Shown one piece after another: positions 33,673 to 41,719 of a stretch of DNA of 64,000 nt; position 1 is the stretch's first letter, and the number at the start of each line of letters is the position of its first letter. The notes below the pieces were generated by a model that did not search any database, was not told where the DNA came from, and worked only from the letters and a program-made list of their open reading frames with translations. The stretch spans positions 372,001 through 436,000 of the forward strand of contig NZ_JXRQ01000015.1 of the NCBI RefSeq assembly GCF_000829445.1. Reading direction: 5' to 3'. The stretch comes from Jeotgalibacillus alimentarius (GTDB lineage: Bacteria; Bacillota; Bacilli; Bacillales; Jeotgalibacillaceae). The position numbers and the translations under genes are program-made.

Positions 33673-34125
33673 TCAGTTTTTCACATCCACCAGCTCAAAA
33701 CGCTCACATACAAGCATCATATCTTCTGTATACTCAAGTCCAACCTCACTCAATTCCTTCTTGAAAAAGCGCTCATGAGCTTCTTTCCAATAACGATAGG
33801 TTCTGTCGCCTTCACCTTCAGCAATCGCAAACTCTTCAGGCACTTCATTCATTGGCATAATATCAACCTGAGCTGTCCGGATGATTGCTAACGGCTCGTC
33901 TTTACTGCTTAAAACGATGCTATAATCATCTACTGCAGGAAGCGGCTCATTCTCAAGTTCGTAAAAAATGAGTCCTGAGCAGGTAGCTGTTTTAACACCG
34001 TCGATTACTAATTGAGCCAATTGATCGGGTACTGCACCGAACTGCCATGCTGTCACGGATGAAGGTTTGGCTTTACCCTGATTCTGCCAAAATACTTCCC
34101 AATATTTCTTTGATTGTTCGTTCAT
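33673..34125 (-). CDS. ASCH-domain protein
   Basis: 150 residues. The ASCH beta-barrel pattern is clear: SVTAWQFGAVPDQLAQLVIDGVKTATCSGLIFYE, the GxKT(A/S)T motif, and WKEAHERFFKKELSE near the end. ASCH domains resemble PUA RNA-binding domains; some family members are amidohydrolases of N4-acetylcytidine (YqfB). RNA binding or a base-modification role is therefore possible. AGGAGG precedes the ATG. It is cotranscribed with the upstream transporter-like gene (nine bases apart). Confidence 0.88.
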   Translation of the reverse strand: MNEQSKKYWEVFWQNQGKAKPSSVTAWQFGAVPDQLAQLVIDGVKTATCSGLIFYELENEPLPAVDDYSIVLSSKDEPLAIIRTAQVDIMPMNEVPEEFAIAEGEGDRTYRYWKEAHERFFKKELSEVGLEYTEDMMLVCERFELVDVKN

Positions 34126-34134
34126 CGTAACCTC

Positions 34135-35544
34135 CTATAAAATAAGCAAGACATAACCCTGCAAATATACCTGTACCATCAGGTAAAACGCAATGGCAAA
34201 TTTGTAGTTAAATAGAAAGCTGTTTTTCACAATACTGATCCCATTCACTGCACTCAGTACAATTGCAGGCAAAATCAGTGGAGAGATCATGATTGATATG
34301 ACGCTTCCTGAAGTGATGCCAAGTAAGACAATTTCGGGCGGATAAGGCACTTCAACCCCCTGCAAAATTCCTGATACCAGTACAATAACTGTCAGCGGAC
34401 CAAGGCCAATAAAGCCAAGAATAATGACAACAAACGGCAGCACCCACAGGAAGTTCAGGAATGGAATAGCATCCGATACTAAAAAAAGACCATCTACAAT
34501 ATATTCCCCGTATCCCGACTGATTGATTGCATCAATCAAAAATCCTGCAGCGAGAAGAATTGAAAATTGCTGTGCTTTATTTGGAATGCCAGTCTTTGCA
34601 TAGTGCTGTCCATGTCTAACCATGCGATAAGGCTTTTTACGAATGATAAAGTTCAGGACTACCCAGACGATAATGACGATCGGGATAATGAGGAGAAGAC
34701 TGGCCTCCCAGAGTGAGTTAATCAGAAAAATTGAGCCGAACAGTGTGATGAAAAGAAAAACAAATTCAATCACTTCTTTATTTCCACCCGGCTTCTGATC
34801 TCCTGCAATTTTAGCAAGCTGTTCTTGAATACCTGCTGTCAGGTCTACGCCGTATTTTCGTTCTCGGAAATAGGATAAGCCTACCGCGAGCAGCACACCT
34901 GCAAATGAGATCACAAACCCCTGCAGGATTGACAGCCCAAAAGAGGCGTCAAGTGTATCGACTGCAAATATAAAGCTTGGGATACTGACAACCCACATGG
35001 TGGTTAATGCAAAAGCGCGTAACAGGGCAGTGCCCTTATAATTTTCCCATGCTTCACCCCGCTGCTCACTCAGGAAATTGTTAACCATCCCATAGACCAT
35101 TGGAATCGCGCCAAATAATAAGAAGTATGAAATCACCTGTGTAATCATCATCATGCCAAAATAAAATTTCCTGCTTGTATTCAGCAGCCTCTGAGCAAAA
35201 TGAATAACTGACTCTATATACGGTTTCTCCTCAAGCACCCAGCTGATCACGGGTACAATGAGTAAAAGCGCAATCAGTCCACTCATCACTGTAAAGCCTG
35301 AAACGCTTGATTCTATCAGAGACGTACCGGAAGTCAGATGAATCGTAATGGCAATCACTAAAAGAAAAAGTGAGATTGATGCCTGTTTGACCGGCAGAAA
35401 GAAATAACCGGTTGCAAATGCCGCAAGACCGAATAACGAAAGCGGTGTTGAGAGCGAATCTGCCTGGGTCAATGAAACAATAAAATGCATGATAACATAT
35501 AAAAGAATAAAGAGGGTATATCCCCGTTTGGCTGTTTCTTTCAT
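34135..35544 (-). CDS. polytopic membrane protein, putative ion/organic-anion transporter (YhfA-like)
   Basis: 469 residues from the ATG at 35544 (AGGGG nine bases upstream; a TTG at 35568 lacks a site). Eleven to twelve helices can be drawn, arranged as two halves around a hydrophilic loop (about 250-270). The repeats with GPLTVIVLVSGILQG and the ITSGSVISIMISPLILPAI segment recall the ArsB/NhaD/SLC13-type ion transporter superfamily and B. subtilis YhfA. The substrate is unknown. It is followed by the ASCH gene in the same operon. Confidence 0.7.
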   Translation of the reverse strand: MKETAKRGYTLFILLYVIMHFIVSLTQADSLSTPLSLFGLAAFATGYFFLPVKQASISLFLLVIAITIHLTSGTSLIESSVSGFTVMSGLIALLLIVPVISWVLEEKPYIESVIHFAQRLLNTSRKFYFGMMMITQVISYFLLFGAIPMVYGMVNNFLSEQRGEAWENYKGTALLRAFALTTMWVVSIPSFIFAVDTLDASFGLSILQGFVISFAGVLLAVGLSYFRERKYGVDLTAGIQEQLAKIAGDQKPGGNKEVIEFVFLFITLFGSIFLINSLWEASLLLIIPIVIIVWVVLNFIIRKKPYRMVRHGQHYAKTGIPNKAQQFSILLAAGFLIDAINQSGYGEYIVDGLFLVSDAIPFLNFLWVLPFVVIILGFIGLGPLTVIVLVSGILQGVEVPYPPEIVLLGITSGSVISIMISPLILPAIVLSAVNGISIVKNSFLFNYKFAIAFYLMVQVYLQGYVLLIL

Positions 35545-35688
35545 GTCAGATACCCCTGTCTGTGTCAAAATTTATCCACAGATATCGTATCACAGCAGGC
35601 AAAGATAATCTTTCAGCTTGCATTCACATCAAGAATGGATGGAAATGGTAGTATATGAATGATCAACTTTTAAAGGAATGAGTAAATA

Positions 35689-36084
35689 ATGGAGGATTTG
35701 ATTGCACCTGTTTTGATTATTGCATTGATTTTGATCTTAATTAAGACAAATGTGCTGCAGTTAAAAACTGTAGCGAAGGCCTATAAGCAGACGGGACGCA
35801 GCCTTACAGTAAACTATAAGTTGCTGCGCGGCACTGAAATCTACGGATTTTTTCTGAAGAAAAATGAAATGTATACGGTTCATTATGACGTGGAAATGAA
35901 AGAGGGCTCACTCGAACTGATCTTCAGAGGAAAAAAGAAAGAAGAATTTTTCCGCGAGGTCTTTGAACAAAGTGAATCAGGGTCATTCGAATTTGAAACA
36001 GCAAAACGTATACATACACTCGAGGTTTGCGGACAGAAAGCAAAAGGGAAATGTAAAGTTAAATTAGACAAACATGAGAGGTGA
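35689..36084 (+). CDS. single-pass membrane protein of unknown function
   Basis: 131 residues. An N-terminal helix (LIAPVLIIALILILI) anchors a basic beta-rich domain (YKLLRGTEIYGFFLKKNEMYTVHYDVEMKEGSLELIFRGKK) that ends in a cluster of Lys. The Cys pair VCGQKAKGKCKV near the C-terminus could form a disulphide. AAAGGAATGAG precedes the ATG. No named family is recognised. It is divergent from the YhfA-like gene and followed by an alcohol dehydrogenase relic. Confidence 0.7.
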   Translation: MEDLIAPVLIIALILILIKTNVLQLKTVAKAYKQTGRSLTVNYKLLRGTEIYGFFLKKNEMYTVHYDVEMKEGSLELIFRGKKKEEFFREVFEQSESGSFEFETAKRIHTLEVCGQKAKGKCKVKLDKHER

Positions 36085-36090
36085 TGAGCA

Positions 36091-36261
36091 AATAAAGTCC
36101 TTGTGAAGGTGAAAGCCTGTGCCATCAATAATACAGAGATCTGGATGAGAGAAGATCAGGCCAGTGTGATTGATAGACGTTTTCCGCTTGAACAAGCCAG
36201 GGAAGCACAAGTCTATTTAAAGAATAAAGGTAAGCTTGGGACAAGCCCGTTGCTTCCCTGA
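36091..36261 (+). pseudogene. alcohol dehydrogenase/quinone oxidoreductase (MDR) relic with internal deletion
   Basis: The frame reads VLVKVKACAINNTEIWMRE, the conserved N-terminal part of zinc-type medium-chain dehydrogenases. It passes without a stop directly into VIDRRFPLEQAREAQVYLKNKGKLG, the conserved extreme C-terminus of the same family. About 240 central residues, including the catalytic and NAD(P)-binding regions, are missing, and no N-terminal start is left. An in-frame deletion best explains it. A terminator follows, probably inherited from the intact gene. Confidence 0.8.
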
Positions 36262-36276
36262 CCTGCTGTCACATTT

Positions 36277-36311
36277 AAAAAACCGTATTCTCACTGAGAG
36301 TACGGTTTTTT
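36277..36311. terminator. bidirectional terminator
   Basis: AAAAAACCGTA (36277-36287) pairs with TACGGTTTTTT (36301-36311), with a further CTC/GAG pairing inside the loop. Confidence 0.85.
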
Positions 36312-36322
36312 GATGATGAAAT

Positions 36323-36892
36323 CTAAAATACTTTCTTCTGTTCACGGTCTTCTGTAATCAACATCACAGCTTCCTTGAACCGCTGGGCGTGAATGATTTC
36401 ACGCTCCCTTAAGAACCTGAGCCCATCATTCAAATCCGGATCATCTGATTGATCAATAATCCACTGATAAGTTGCCCGCGCTTTTTCTTCCGCTGCGATA
36501 TCTTCATAAAGATCAGCAATCGGATCACCTTTTGCCTGAATATAGCTCGCGGTGAATGGGACACCTGCAGCATTATTGTAAAAGAGGGCACTGTCATGGC
36601 TCACGTAGTGTTCAGCAAGACCGGCTGCCCGGAGCTGATCGGGTGTGGCGTCTTTTGTGAGCTTGTAAATCATAGTGGCAATCATCTCAAGGTGTGCAAA
36701 TTCTTCAGTACCAATATCATTTAACACACCAATCACTTTATCAGGAATTGTATAACGCTGGTTCAGATAGCGCAGTGCAGCAGCGAGTTCTCCGTCTGCG
36801 CCGCCGTATTGCTCCATCAGATACTTTGCAAGCGTAGGATTACACGTGCTGACTTTTACGGGGTACATCAGCTTTTTTTCATAGCTCCACAA
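36323..36892 (-). CDS. cotJC: CotJC, manganese-catalase-like spore coat protein
   Basis: 189 residues starting at TTG after AAGGAGGAATGCGA. The four-helix ferritin-like dimetal site of Mn catalases is visible: LAKYLMEQYGGADGELAAALRY, IGTEEFAHLEMIATMIYKL (E-x-x-H) and EKARATYQWI ... REREIIHAQRF (E-x-x-H). The start, MWSYEKKLMYPVKVSTCNPTL, is very close to B. subtilis CotJC. It is packed into the inner spore coat in the mother cell. It is the third gene of cotJABC, but a 241-bp structured repeat separates it from cotJB. Confidence 0.96.
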   Translation of the reverse strand: MWSYEKKLMYPVKVSTCNPTLAKYLMEQYGGADGELAAALRYLNQRYTIPDKVIGVLNDIGTEEFAHLEMIATMIYKLTKDATPDQLRAAGLAEHYVSHDSALFYNNAAGVPFTASYIQAKGDPIADLYEDIAAEEKARATYQWIIDQSDDPDLNDGLRFLREREIIHAQRFKEAVMLITEDREQKKVF

Positions 36893-36912
36893 ATCGCATT
36901 CCTCCTTAAATT

Positions 36913-37153
36913 AAAGCGGAAGGCGCTTGGTCAGTTGCGACAAGCATAAGACGCGGAACGAAAAAGGGCGATCTTTCCCTTTATCGTTCAGTGGCTTATG
37001 ACTCGAGCAGCTAGCGCCAGAAGCTGGATAGAGTAAAAGCGGAAGCAGGCGTTCAGGTCCGACAAGCATAAGGCGGCTTGAGAGAAATGGGTGCCCTTTC
37101 CCATTTTCTCAAGATGTCTTATGACTCGAGGACCTGCCTGCTGAAGCTGGATA
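36913..37153. repeat. two tandem 118-bp structured palindromic repeats inside the cotJ operon
   Basis: Copy A spans 36913-37030 and copy B 37036-37153; both start AAAGCGGAAG and end GAAGCTGGATA. Each folds into a long hairpin with outer stems (GGCGC/GCGCC in A; GCAGG and AGGTC with partners in B), a constant CATAAG/CTTATG stem and a central stem. The central stem differs in sequence between copies (GAACGA-AAAGGG in A, CTTGAGA-AAATGGG in B) but each retains its complementary arm. It lies between cotJB and cotJC. Confidence 0.85.
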
Positions 37154-37159
37154 AAGTGC

Positions 37160-37423
37160 TTAGACCTGCCACGGCCATGGTGCTTCAGCCCACTCCCATT
37201 CCTGGTGGTTTTGCACAGGCATACCGAATCGCAGTGGTCCATAACACGCTTCAAAATCGGTTTTCAGTCTGCTGCTGTAGGCTGCATAGTAATTGTACTG
37301 CTGAATTGCCTGGGCATCATCGGGATGCGTATTGAGATACAACACCAGATCGTAAATAACAAAATCAATGGCTTGAATCGCTTCAAGCTTCGCGTAATAT
37401 TCTTTTGGTAGCTGTTTTTCCAT
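37160..37423 (-). CDS. cotJB: CotJB, spore coat protein
   Basis: 87 residues after AAAGGAGG. The CotJB signature is clear: YYAKLEAIQAIDFVIYDLVLYLNTHPDD followed by a Tyr-rich stretch and the end WAEAPWPWQ. It is needed with CotJA and CotJC for the CotJ complex of the coat. It is translated between cotJA (14 bases upstream) and the structured repeat that separates it from cotJC. Confidence 0.95.
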   Translation of the reverse strand: MEKQLPKEYYAKLEAIQAIDFVIYDLVLYLNTHPDDAQAIQQYNYYAAYSSRLKTDFEACYGPLRFGMPVQNHQEWEWAEAPWPWQV

Positions 37424-37437
37424 TGGGTGAACCTCCT

Positions 37438-37659
37438 TTATTTACGGTAGGGGCTCTCATAATAATCGAAAAACGGTTCCCACAATGTGCCCTTTCTCAG
37501 CGCTTCTAAAGGTGGGAACTGAGGGTAATCAGGCGGCTGGAATCCGGTGAGTACATTAGGTGGTACAACATAGACTTTCGGACCGATCGGCGGACATGGA
37601 TCAAACATTCCTCTGAAAGGAAGGTAATAACGTCTGAACGGGGTATTCGGTTGAGACAT
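37438..37659 (-). CDS. cotJA: CotJA, spore coat associated protein
   Basis: 73 residues after ACAGGAGGGA. The Pro/Tyr-rich sequence, with YYLPFRGMFDPCPPIGPKVYVVPPN and LRKGTLWEPFFDYYE, is typical of CotJA. It is the first gene of the operon. A CATATACT at 37697-37704 (minus strand) upstream resembles the -10 of a mother-cell SigE promoter, which controls cotJ in B. subtilis; the -35 is not clear. Confidence 0.94.
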   Translation of the reverse strand: MSQPNTPFRRYYLPFRGMFDPCPPIGPKVYVVPPNVLTGFQPPDYPQFPPLEALRKGTLWEPFFDYYESPYRK

Positions 37660-37732
37660 AGCTGTCCCTCCTGTGAATTCAGATTACCTGAAGAGTATAT
37701 GCAGCAGGGGCGAGGAGTAGAAGGATTGCATG

Positions 37733-37761
37733 CAAAAAGCGTGCTGCACCTGCAGCACGCT
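37733..37761 (-). terminator. terminator of the small membrane protein gene upstream of cotJA
   Basis: AGCGTGCTGC (37738-37747) pairs with GCAGCACGCT (37752-37761). On the minus strand it runs into TTTTT. Confidence 0.85.
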
Positions 37762-37767
37762 CTCACC

Positions 37768-38010
37768 TTAACTGCTGAATCGAAGCAAAATCCCATCAAT
37801 CGCTACATAAATAACGAATAGAAAAATTACAATATATGTATATCCAACTCTGCTCTTTTTATTTTGTCTGAGCTCAATCAGACCATTAATAAAAACAATC
37901 AAACCCAGTAGCAGGAGGGTGAAAGGCAGCCATTGATGGTCATCTGTAATGATGATATAAATCGAAAGGATAAGTAGAATAACCCCTAAGATCAATTTGC
38001 TGTTGTTCAA
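37768..38010 (-). CDS. DUF3953-like three-helix membrane protein
   Basis: 80 residues starting at TTG, 12 bases after AAGGAG. Three hydrophobic segments (LILGVILLILSIYIII, LPFTLLLLGLIVFINGL, YTYIVIFLFVIYVAIDGILL) are separated by short polar turns with LRQNKKSR. The pattern resembles DUF3953 proteins of Bacillus. Function is unknown. It has its own terminator before cotJA. A 26-residue membrane peptide gene lies just upstream on the same strand. Confidence 0.7.
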   Translation of the reverse strand: MNNSKLILGVILLILSIYIIITDDHQWLPFTLLLLGLIVFINGLIELRQNKKSRVGYTYIVIFLFVIYVAIDGILLRFSS

Positions 38011-38046
38011 ATCAACATCACGCTCCTTTTACATTCCGTCGTCTCG

Positions 38047-38127
38047 TTATAGTACAAAAAATCCGATAGCAAAAAGCACAACTGCAACGATTGCCCAGAA
38101 AAGTGCCTGTTTGTTCTTTTTCTGCAT
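38047..38127 (-). CDS. 26-residue membrane peptide
   Basis: ATG at 38127, ten bases after a perfect AAGGAGG; stop at 38047. A basic head (MQKKNKQ) is followed by one hydrophobic helix (ALFWAIVAVVLFAIGFFVL). Size and layout resemble the many tiny membrane peptides of spore formers. It is not SpoVM, whose sequence is amphipathic and different. The strength of the ribosome binding site is the main support. Confidence 0.55.
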   Translation of the reverse strand: MQKKNKQALFWAIVAVVLFAIGFFVL

Positions 38128-38291
38128 GAGAAGATGTCCTCCTTTTTAATTTTCGTATCTATATTTTACCATAGATGGAAGCGGAGTGAGGGATGGATTG
38201 GCAGATTGTGAGGTGGTTCTTATCAAGAGACTTAAGATTGACGAAATAAAAATTCGTCCTGAAGGAATACCAGCTGTACCTTGCCTACACA

Positions 38292-38316
38292 AAAAAACTG
38301 CCGTATAGGCAGTTTT
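38292..38316. terminator. terminator at the 3' end of the htpX relic
   Basis: CTGCC (38298-38302) pairs with GGCAG (38308-38312), extended by A/T pairs, with A and T tracts on both sides. Confidence 0.7.
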
Positions 38317-38327
38317 CAGTCCAGCAG

Positions 38328-38420
38328 TCACCGCTGTTCCAAACGCGCAATCCGTTCATCAAGGTCAGGGTGAGTAGAAAATAGTTTCATGACGTTACGT
38401 TTACCGCTGATTTTCATTTG
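38328..38420 (-). pseudogene. 3' remnant of htpX (membrane metalloprotease)
   Basis: On the minus strand the frame ending at 38328 reads [29 protein letters not shown]. This is the C-terminal end of HtpX-type M48 proteases (LFSTHP..DERI.RL). Nothing of the HExxH protease body remains: at about 38415-38425 the similarity stops and the C-terminus of an unrelated transporter begins on the other strand. It retains its terminator. It is a deletion or rearrangement relic. Confidence 0.75.
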
Positions 38421-38617
38421 CACTGACTGCTCCGTATACAGCACTCGTTACAATGCAGGCAGCAGTTGAAAATGTGCTGATTGTTACACTCGGCAATATT
38501 GTCGGAGGGGCTTTCTTTGTTGGGGTTCTGTATACGTATTTGAATTCTACAAAGAAGGAAAAGGAATTAACTGCAAAAGCGAAAGCAGCTTCTACCAGGG
38601 CTGCTTTGGAGAGATAA
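38411..38617 (+). pseudogene. 3' remnant of a formate/nitrite transporter (FNT family)
   Basis: The + frame ending at 38615-38617 has MQAAVENVLIVTLGNIVGGAFFVGVLYTYL followed by a Lys/Ala-rich tail. (V/I)TLGNIVGG(A)xFVG is the C-terminal signature of FocA/NirC-type channels. An in-frame stop at 38408-38410 and absence of a start show that only the last membrane segment survives. It abuts the htpX remnant, so one event probably removed the 5' parts of two convergent genes. Confidence 0.75.
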
Positions 38618-38624
38618 TTGAAGT

Positions 38625-38670
38625 ATAGCCATGCTTTTCGCGTAAAGGTGAAAAGTGTGGCTATTTTTTT
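38625..38670 (+). terminator. terminator of the FNT relic
   Basis: ATAGCCA-N2-CTTTTC pairs with GAAAAG-N2-TGGCTAT (outer arms 38625-38631 with 38658-38664) and is followed by T7. Confidence 0.85.
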
Positions 38671-38741
38671 ATTCATCTTTAAGTTTGCCCAGATCCAACA
38701 TATTTCCCCGTCTATTACTTCATTTATCAATTCTAAAACTC

Positions 38742-38782
38742 GTGACATACTATAAAAAGGTTTGTATAGACCCACTCGTGGG
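38742..38782 (+). promoter_or_regulatory. promoter of the CDF gene with adjacent palindrome
   Basis: GTGACA (38742-38747), a 17-base spacer and TATAGA (38765-38770) form a good SigA promoter. CCCAC-TC-GTGGG at 38771-38782 lies at the expected transcription start, a plausible operator for metal control. Confidence 0.6.
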
Positions 38783-38835
38783 CAGTCTGGTAGGATAATG
38801 AAGCTGCAACAAAATTGCACAGGTGGTGTTGAAGA

Positions 38836-39732
38836 ATGAACAATCGATTTAAAGAAGCTGAGTTTGCCACATGGGTTGGCATCGTGGCAAATACGCTGTT
38901 AACGATATTAAAAGGGGTTTTTGGCTACATTTCAGGCAGCCGGGCCCTTGTCGCTGATGCTGCCCATTCAGCGTCAGACGTGGCGGGATCAGTGGCAGTG
39001 CTTGCGGGGCTGCGCACGGCGAAGAAGCCGCCTGATGAAGACCATCCGTATGGTCACGGGAAAGCTGAGAACATTGCAACGATTATTGTCGCGATTCTGC
39101 TTGTCGTCGTTGGCGTGGAGATCGCTTCAACTTCAGCAGGCGTCTTTTTTGGTGAAATCCCTCAGGCGCCAGGCAGCATTGCACTTGCTGTCATTGTATT
39201 CTCCATTTTGATAAAAGAAATCCTGTTTCATTATAAAAAGCGTATTGCAAAAAGAATCGACAGCTCTGCTTTGATGGCAGAAGCCTGGCATCACCGGTCA
39301 GATGCATTGTCTTCAATCGCTGCATTCTTCGGTGTGCTTGGTGCGATCATCGGTGAGCGGTTTGACCTGAGCTTTTTACTTTATGCCGATCCTGTGGCTG
39401 GTTTAGTAGTGTCACTGATTGTAGTGAAAATCGGTTTCTCTCTCGCAAAAGAAGCAGGTTCTGTCATGATGGAGCAGGTACTTGATGCAGAAAAATCAAA
39501 CCCATTTATCGAAACGGTCATGATGATTCCAGGTGTTGAAAGAGTAGATGAACTGCTTGCAAGAACACATGGTCATTATATTGTGGTTGATATTAAAGTG
39601 AGTGTGGATCCGTATATTACAGTAGAAGAAGGGCACCGGATCGGTAAGAATGTAAAGCGCAGATTGCTTGAGCGTCATGAAGATGTGAAGCAGGTGCTTG
39701 TGCATATCAATCCATATAATGAAGATTCCTGA
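38836..39732 (+). CDS. cation diffusion facilitator (CDF) metal exporter
   Basis: 298 residues with six helices. The two metal-binding HxxxD/DxxxH-type sites are visible: VADAAHSASDVAGS (His44, Asp48) and AEAWHHRSDALSS in helix 5. Between them is the DEDHPYGHGKAE loop, typical of the Zn/Mn/Fe CDF branch that includes B. subtilis MneP and MneS. The C-terminal cytoplasmic ferredoxin-like domain (about 210-298) has the HGHYIVVDIKVSVDP strand. Manganese or zinc export by proton antiport is expected. It is monocistronic. Confidence 0.92.
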   Translation: MNNRFKEAEFATWVGIVANTLLTILKGVFGYISGSRALVADAAHSASDVAGSVAVLAGLRTAKKPPDEDHPYGHGKAENIATIIVAILLVVVGVEIASTSAGVFFGEIPQAPGSIALAVIVFSILIKEILFHYKKRIAKRIDSSALMAEAWHHRSDALSSIAAFFGVLGAIIGERFDLSFLLYADPVAGLVVSLIVVKIGFSLAKEAGSVMMEQVLDAEKSNPFIETVMMIPGVERVDELLARTHGHYIVVDIKVSVDPYITVEEGHRIGKNVKRRLLERHEDVKQVLVHINPYNEDS

Positions 39733-39861
39733 TGCATGATGACGCTGAATAAGGGTATCGGTATGATAGGAGCCATTCCGTATTTAAAATGGTGAAGCAT
39801 ACTGATGATGTGCTAACTTTAGAGAAAGATCAGCACAGGTTGAACGAAAGGAGTTAGTCTC

Positions 39862-41478
39862 ATGGCTGTGATCGAAACGGATGTATTGATTATCGGAGCA
39901 GGACCCGCAGGACTCATGGCTGCAAATGTCATGACAAAACGCGGAGTAGACTATATCTGCCTAGAAAAAAAACCGGGGCGTTCAGTGTTATCAAAAGCAT
40001 TAGGTATACAGGCAAGATCTCTTGAATTATTCGAATTTCTCGGAGTGAACAAACCCTTTCTGAAAAGAGGATACCCCGGACCGGGTGCAAAGATTCATCT
40101 CGCAGGAAAGCATCCTTCATACGTTGAGATGTACCATATTAAAAGCAGATATCCATACTTACTTATTATCCCTCAGGATGAGATTGAAGAAATTCTTGAG
40201 AATCATCTGAATGAAAGAGGCGGACAAATTTTCAGAGAGCATGAAGTGCTTGATGTGACGCAAAAAGATAACGGAGTCTATGTAACAGCCGTACATCACG
40301 GCATCACAAAGACTTATTTTGCAAAATACCTTCTTGCCTGTGACGGTGCCCACAGTAAAATCAGAAAAGAACTCGATGTGCCATTCATCGGTGAAGATGA
40401 GGGGATTACGTTCTTCACGGGAGATGTTGAAGTTCCTGAGATGAAGGAGATTCATATTAATCTCCATCTGAATGACAGAGGAGCTGCCGCGTTCTTTCCT
40501 TATAAAGATGGCACCTACCGCGTTGTCGGATTTGATCGGACAAGACAGGGCGGACCGCGTAGAAAAGAGATGAAGCTCTATGAATTGCAGGAAACGCTCG
40601 ATACAATTCTTGATAGATCCTACCGCGTGCAGCACCCCAAGTGGCTTGCTTATTTTGGCACAGCTCACAGGCAGGTTCCGAATTATCGCGTAGGAAACGT
40701 TTTTTTTGTCGGCGATGCAGCACATGTCAATAACCCGTTAGGCGGTCAGGGCATGAATATCGGCCTTGAGGATGTCGGAAATCTCTGCTGGAAGATCGAT
40801 ACCGTTTTAAAAGGCTACGCAGGAAATTCATTTCTGGATACGTACCATGAAGAACGTGCACCTGTGGCAAAAGAAGTTATACGAAATACCACACTGGAGC
40901 TTAAAATGATTCATATGAAAGGACTGCTCGGCCAGGCGAGAAACTGGTCAGGAAAAGCAGCGCTTACACAGGGCTGGGTCCAGTCCATATTTGCAAATGA
41001 GCTTTCGCATGTGCACAGCGATTATGATAAAACGCCGATTAACCGTTCATTTAGAGATAAATCTCTGTCCCGCAAAGCGATACAGGCTGGTGAACGTGTG
41101 CCGGATCAGATATTATTCAATGAAGGCACCACAGATGAAAGGCTTTATCCGCTCATTCAGCGGCTCGGATATGTCTGTCTGATCTATATCGACTGTTACG
41201 AGCAGGATCTGATTGATTTTGCTTATAACTTTGCTGAACAGGCGAATCAGGCTTTTCCGGATATGCTGAAAGTGTATCTCGTGGCCCGTGGCGGTACAGT
41301 CATTACAGAGCGGGACGAACTTCCAATTATCTATGACGTGCACCGTGATCTCGACAAAAACCTGGGGATGAGTAAAGGGAGTACCCTTTTCATTCGTCCT
41401 GATGGCCATGTAGGTTTCCACGACGGGTCAGCTGATGTGAGGAAAGTGATGGCGAAGTTAAAAAGGTATTTTATATGA
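39862..41478 (+). CDS. FAD-dependent aromatic-ring monooxygenase
   Basis: 538 residues of the PheA/TfdB class A flavoprotein hydroxylase family. The dinucleotide motif IIGAGPAGLMAANV is at residues 9-22, the DG motif is in LLACDGAHSKIRKEL, and the FAD-ribityl GD motif is in FFVGDAAHVNNPLGGQGMNIGLEDVGNLCWKI. The C-terminal thioredoxin-like domain (about 400-538) includes FIRPDGHVGFHDG. It hydroxylates an aromatic or polyketide substrate with NAD(P)H and O2; no pathway genes are adjacent. AAAGGAG precedes the ATG. Confidence 0.9.
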   Translation: MAVIETDVLIIGAGPAGLMAANVMTKRGVDYICLEKKPGRSVLSKALGIQARSLELFEFLGVNKPFLKRGYPGPGAKIHLAGKHPSYVEMYHIKSRYPYLLIIPQDEIEEILENHLNERGGQIFREHEVLDVTQKDNGVYVTAVHHGITKTYFAKYLLACDGAHSKIRKELDVPFIGEDEGITFFTGDVEVPEMKEIHINLHLNDRGAAAFFPYKDGTYRVVGFDRTRQGGPRRKEMKLYELQETLDTILDRSYRVQHPKWLAYFGTAHRQVPNYRVGNVFFVGDAAHVNNPLGGQGMNIGLEDVGNLCWKIDTVLKGYAGNSFLDTYHEERAPVAKEVIRNTTLELKMIHMKGLLGQARNWSGKAALTQGWVQSIFANELSHVHSDYDKTPINRSFRDKSLSRKAIQAGERVPDQILFNEGTTDERLYPLIQRLGYVCLIYIDCYEQDLIDFAYNFAEQANQAFPDMLKVYLVARGGTVITERDELPIIYDVHRDLDKNLGMSKGSTLFIRPDGHVGFHDGSADVRKVMAKLKRYFI

Positions 41479-41488
41479 AGGAAATTTA

Positions 41489-41517
41489 AGAAGCCTCGAA
41501 AAGGGCTTCTTTTTTTA
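41489..41517 (+). terminator. terminator of the monooxygenase gene
   Basis: AGAAGCC (41489-41495) pairs with GGCTTCT (41504-41510) and is followed by T7. Confidence 0.85.
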
Positions 41518-41719
41518 TGGATGATGCAAAAGGGCGTGGTGCCTGTCCTGACAGGAATACCGGTGTGAAAAATCATTGTATGGAATCGCAGCCTTCCATA
41601 TAAAGAAACAGTAGTATTAAAAAATAAAAAAACTTTTTTTTAAAAAAATGATCCAATACTAAACTCTCTTCGTTAGCTGTTTGAAATCAAATAAATCACA
41701 ATGAAGAGGAGAGTTATTT

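Noticed and set aside
38401-38820. Minus-strand frame of 139 codons
   Set aside because: It crosses a terminator and the antisense of the FNT remnant and CDF promoter; composition is not gene-like.
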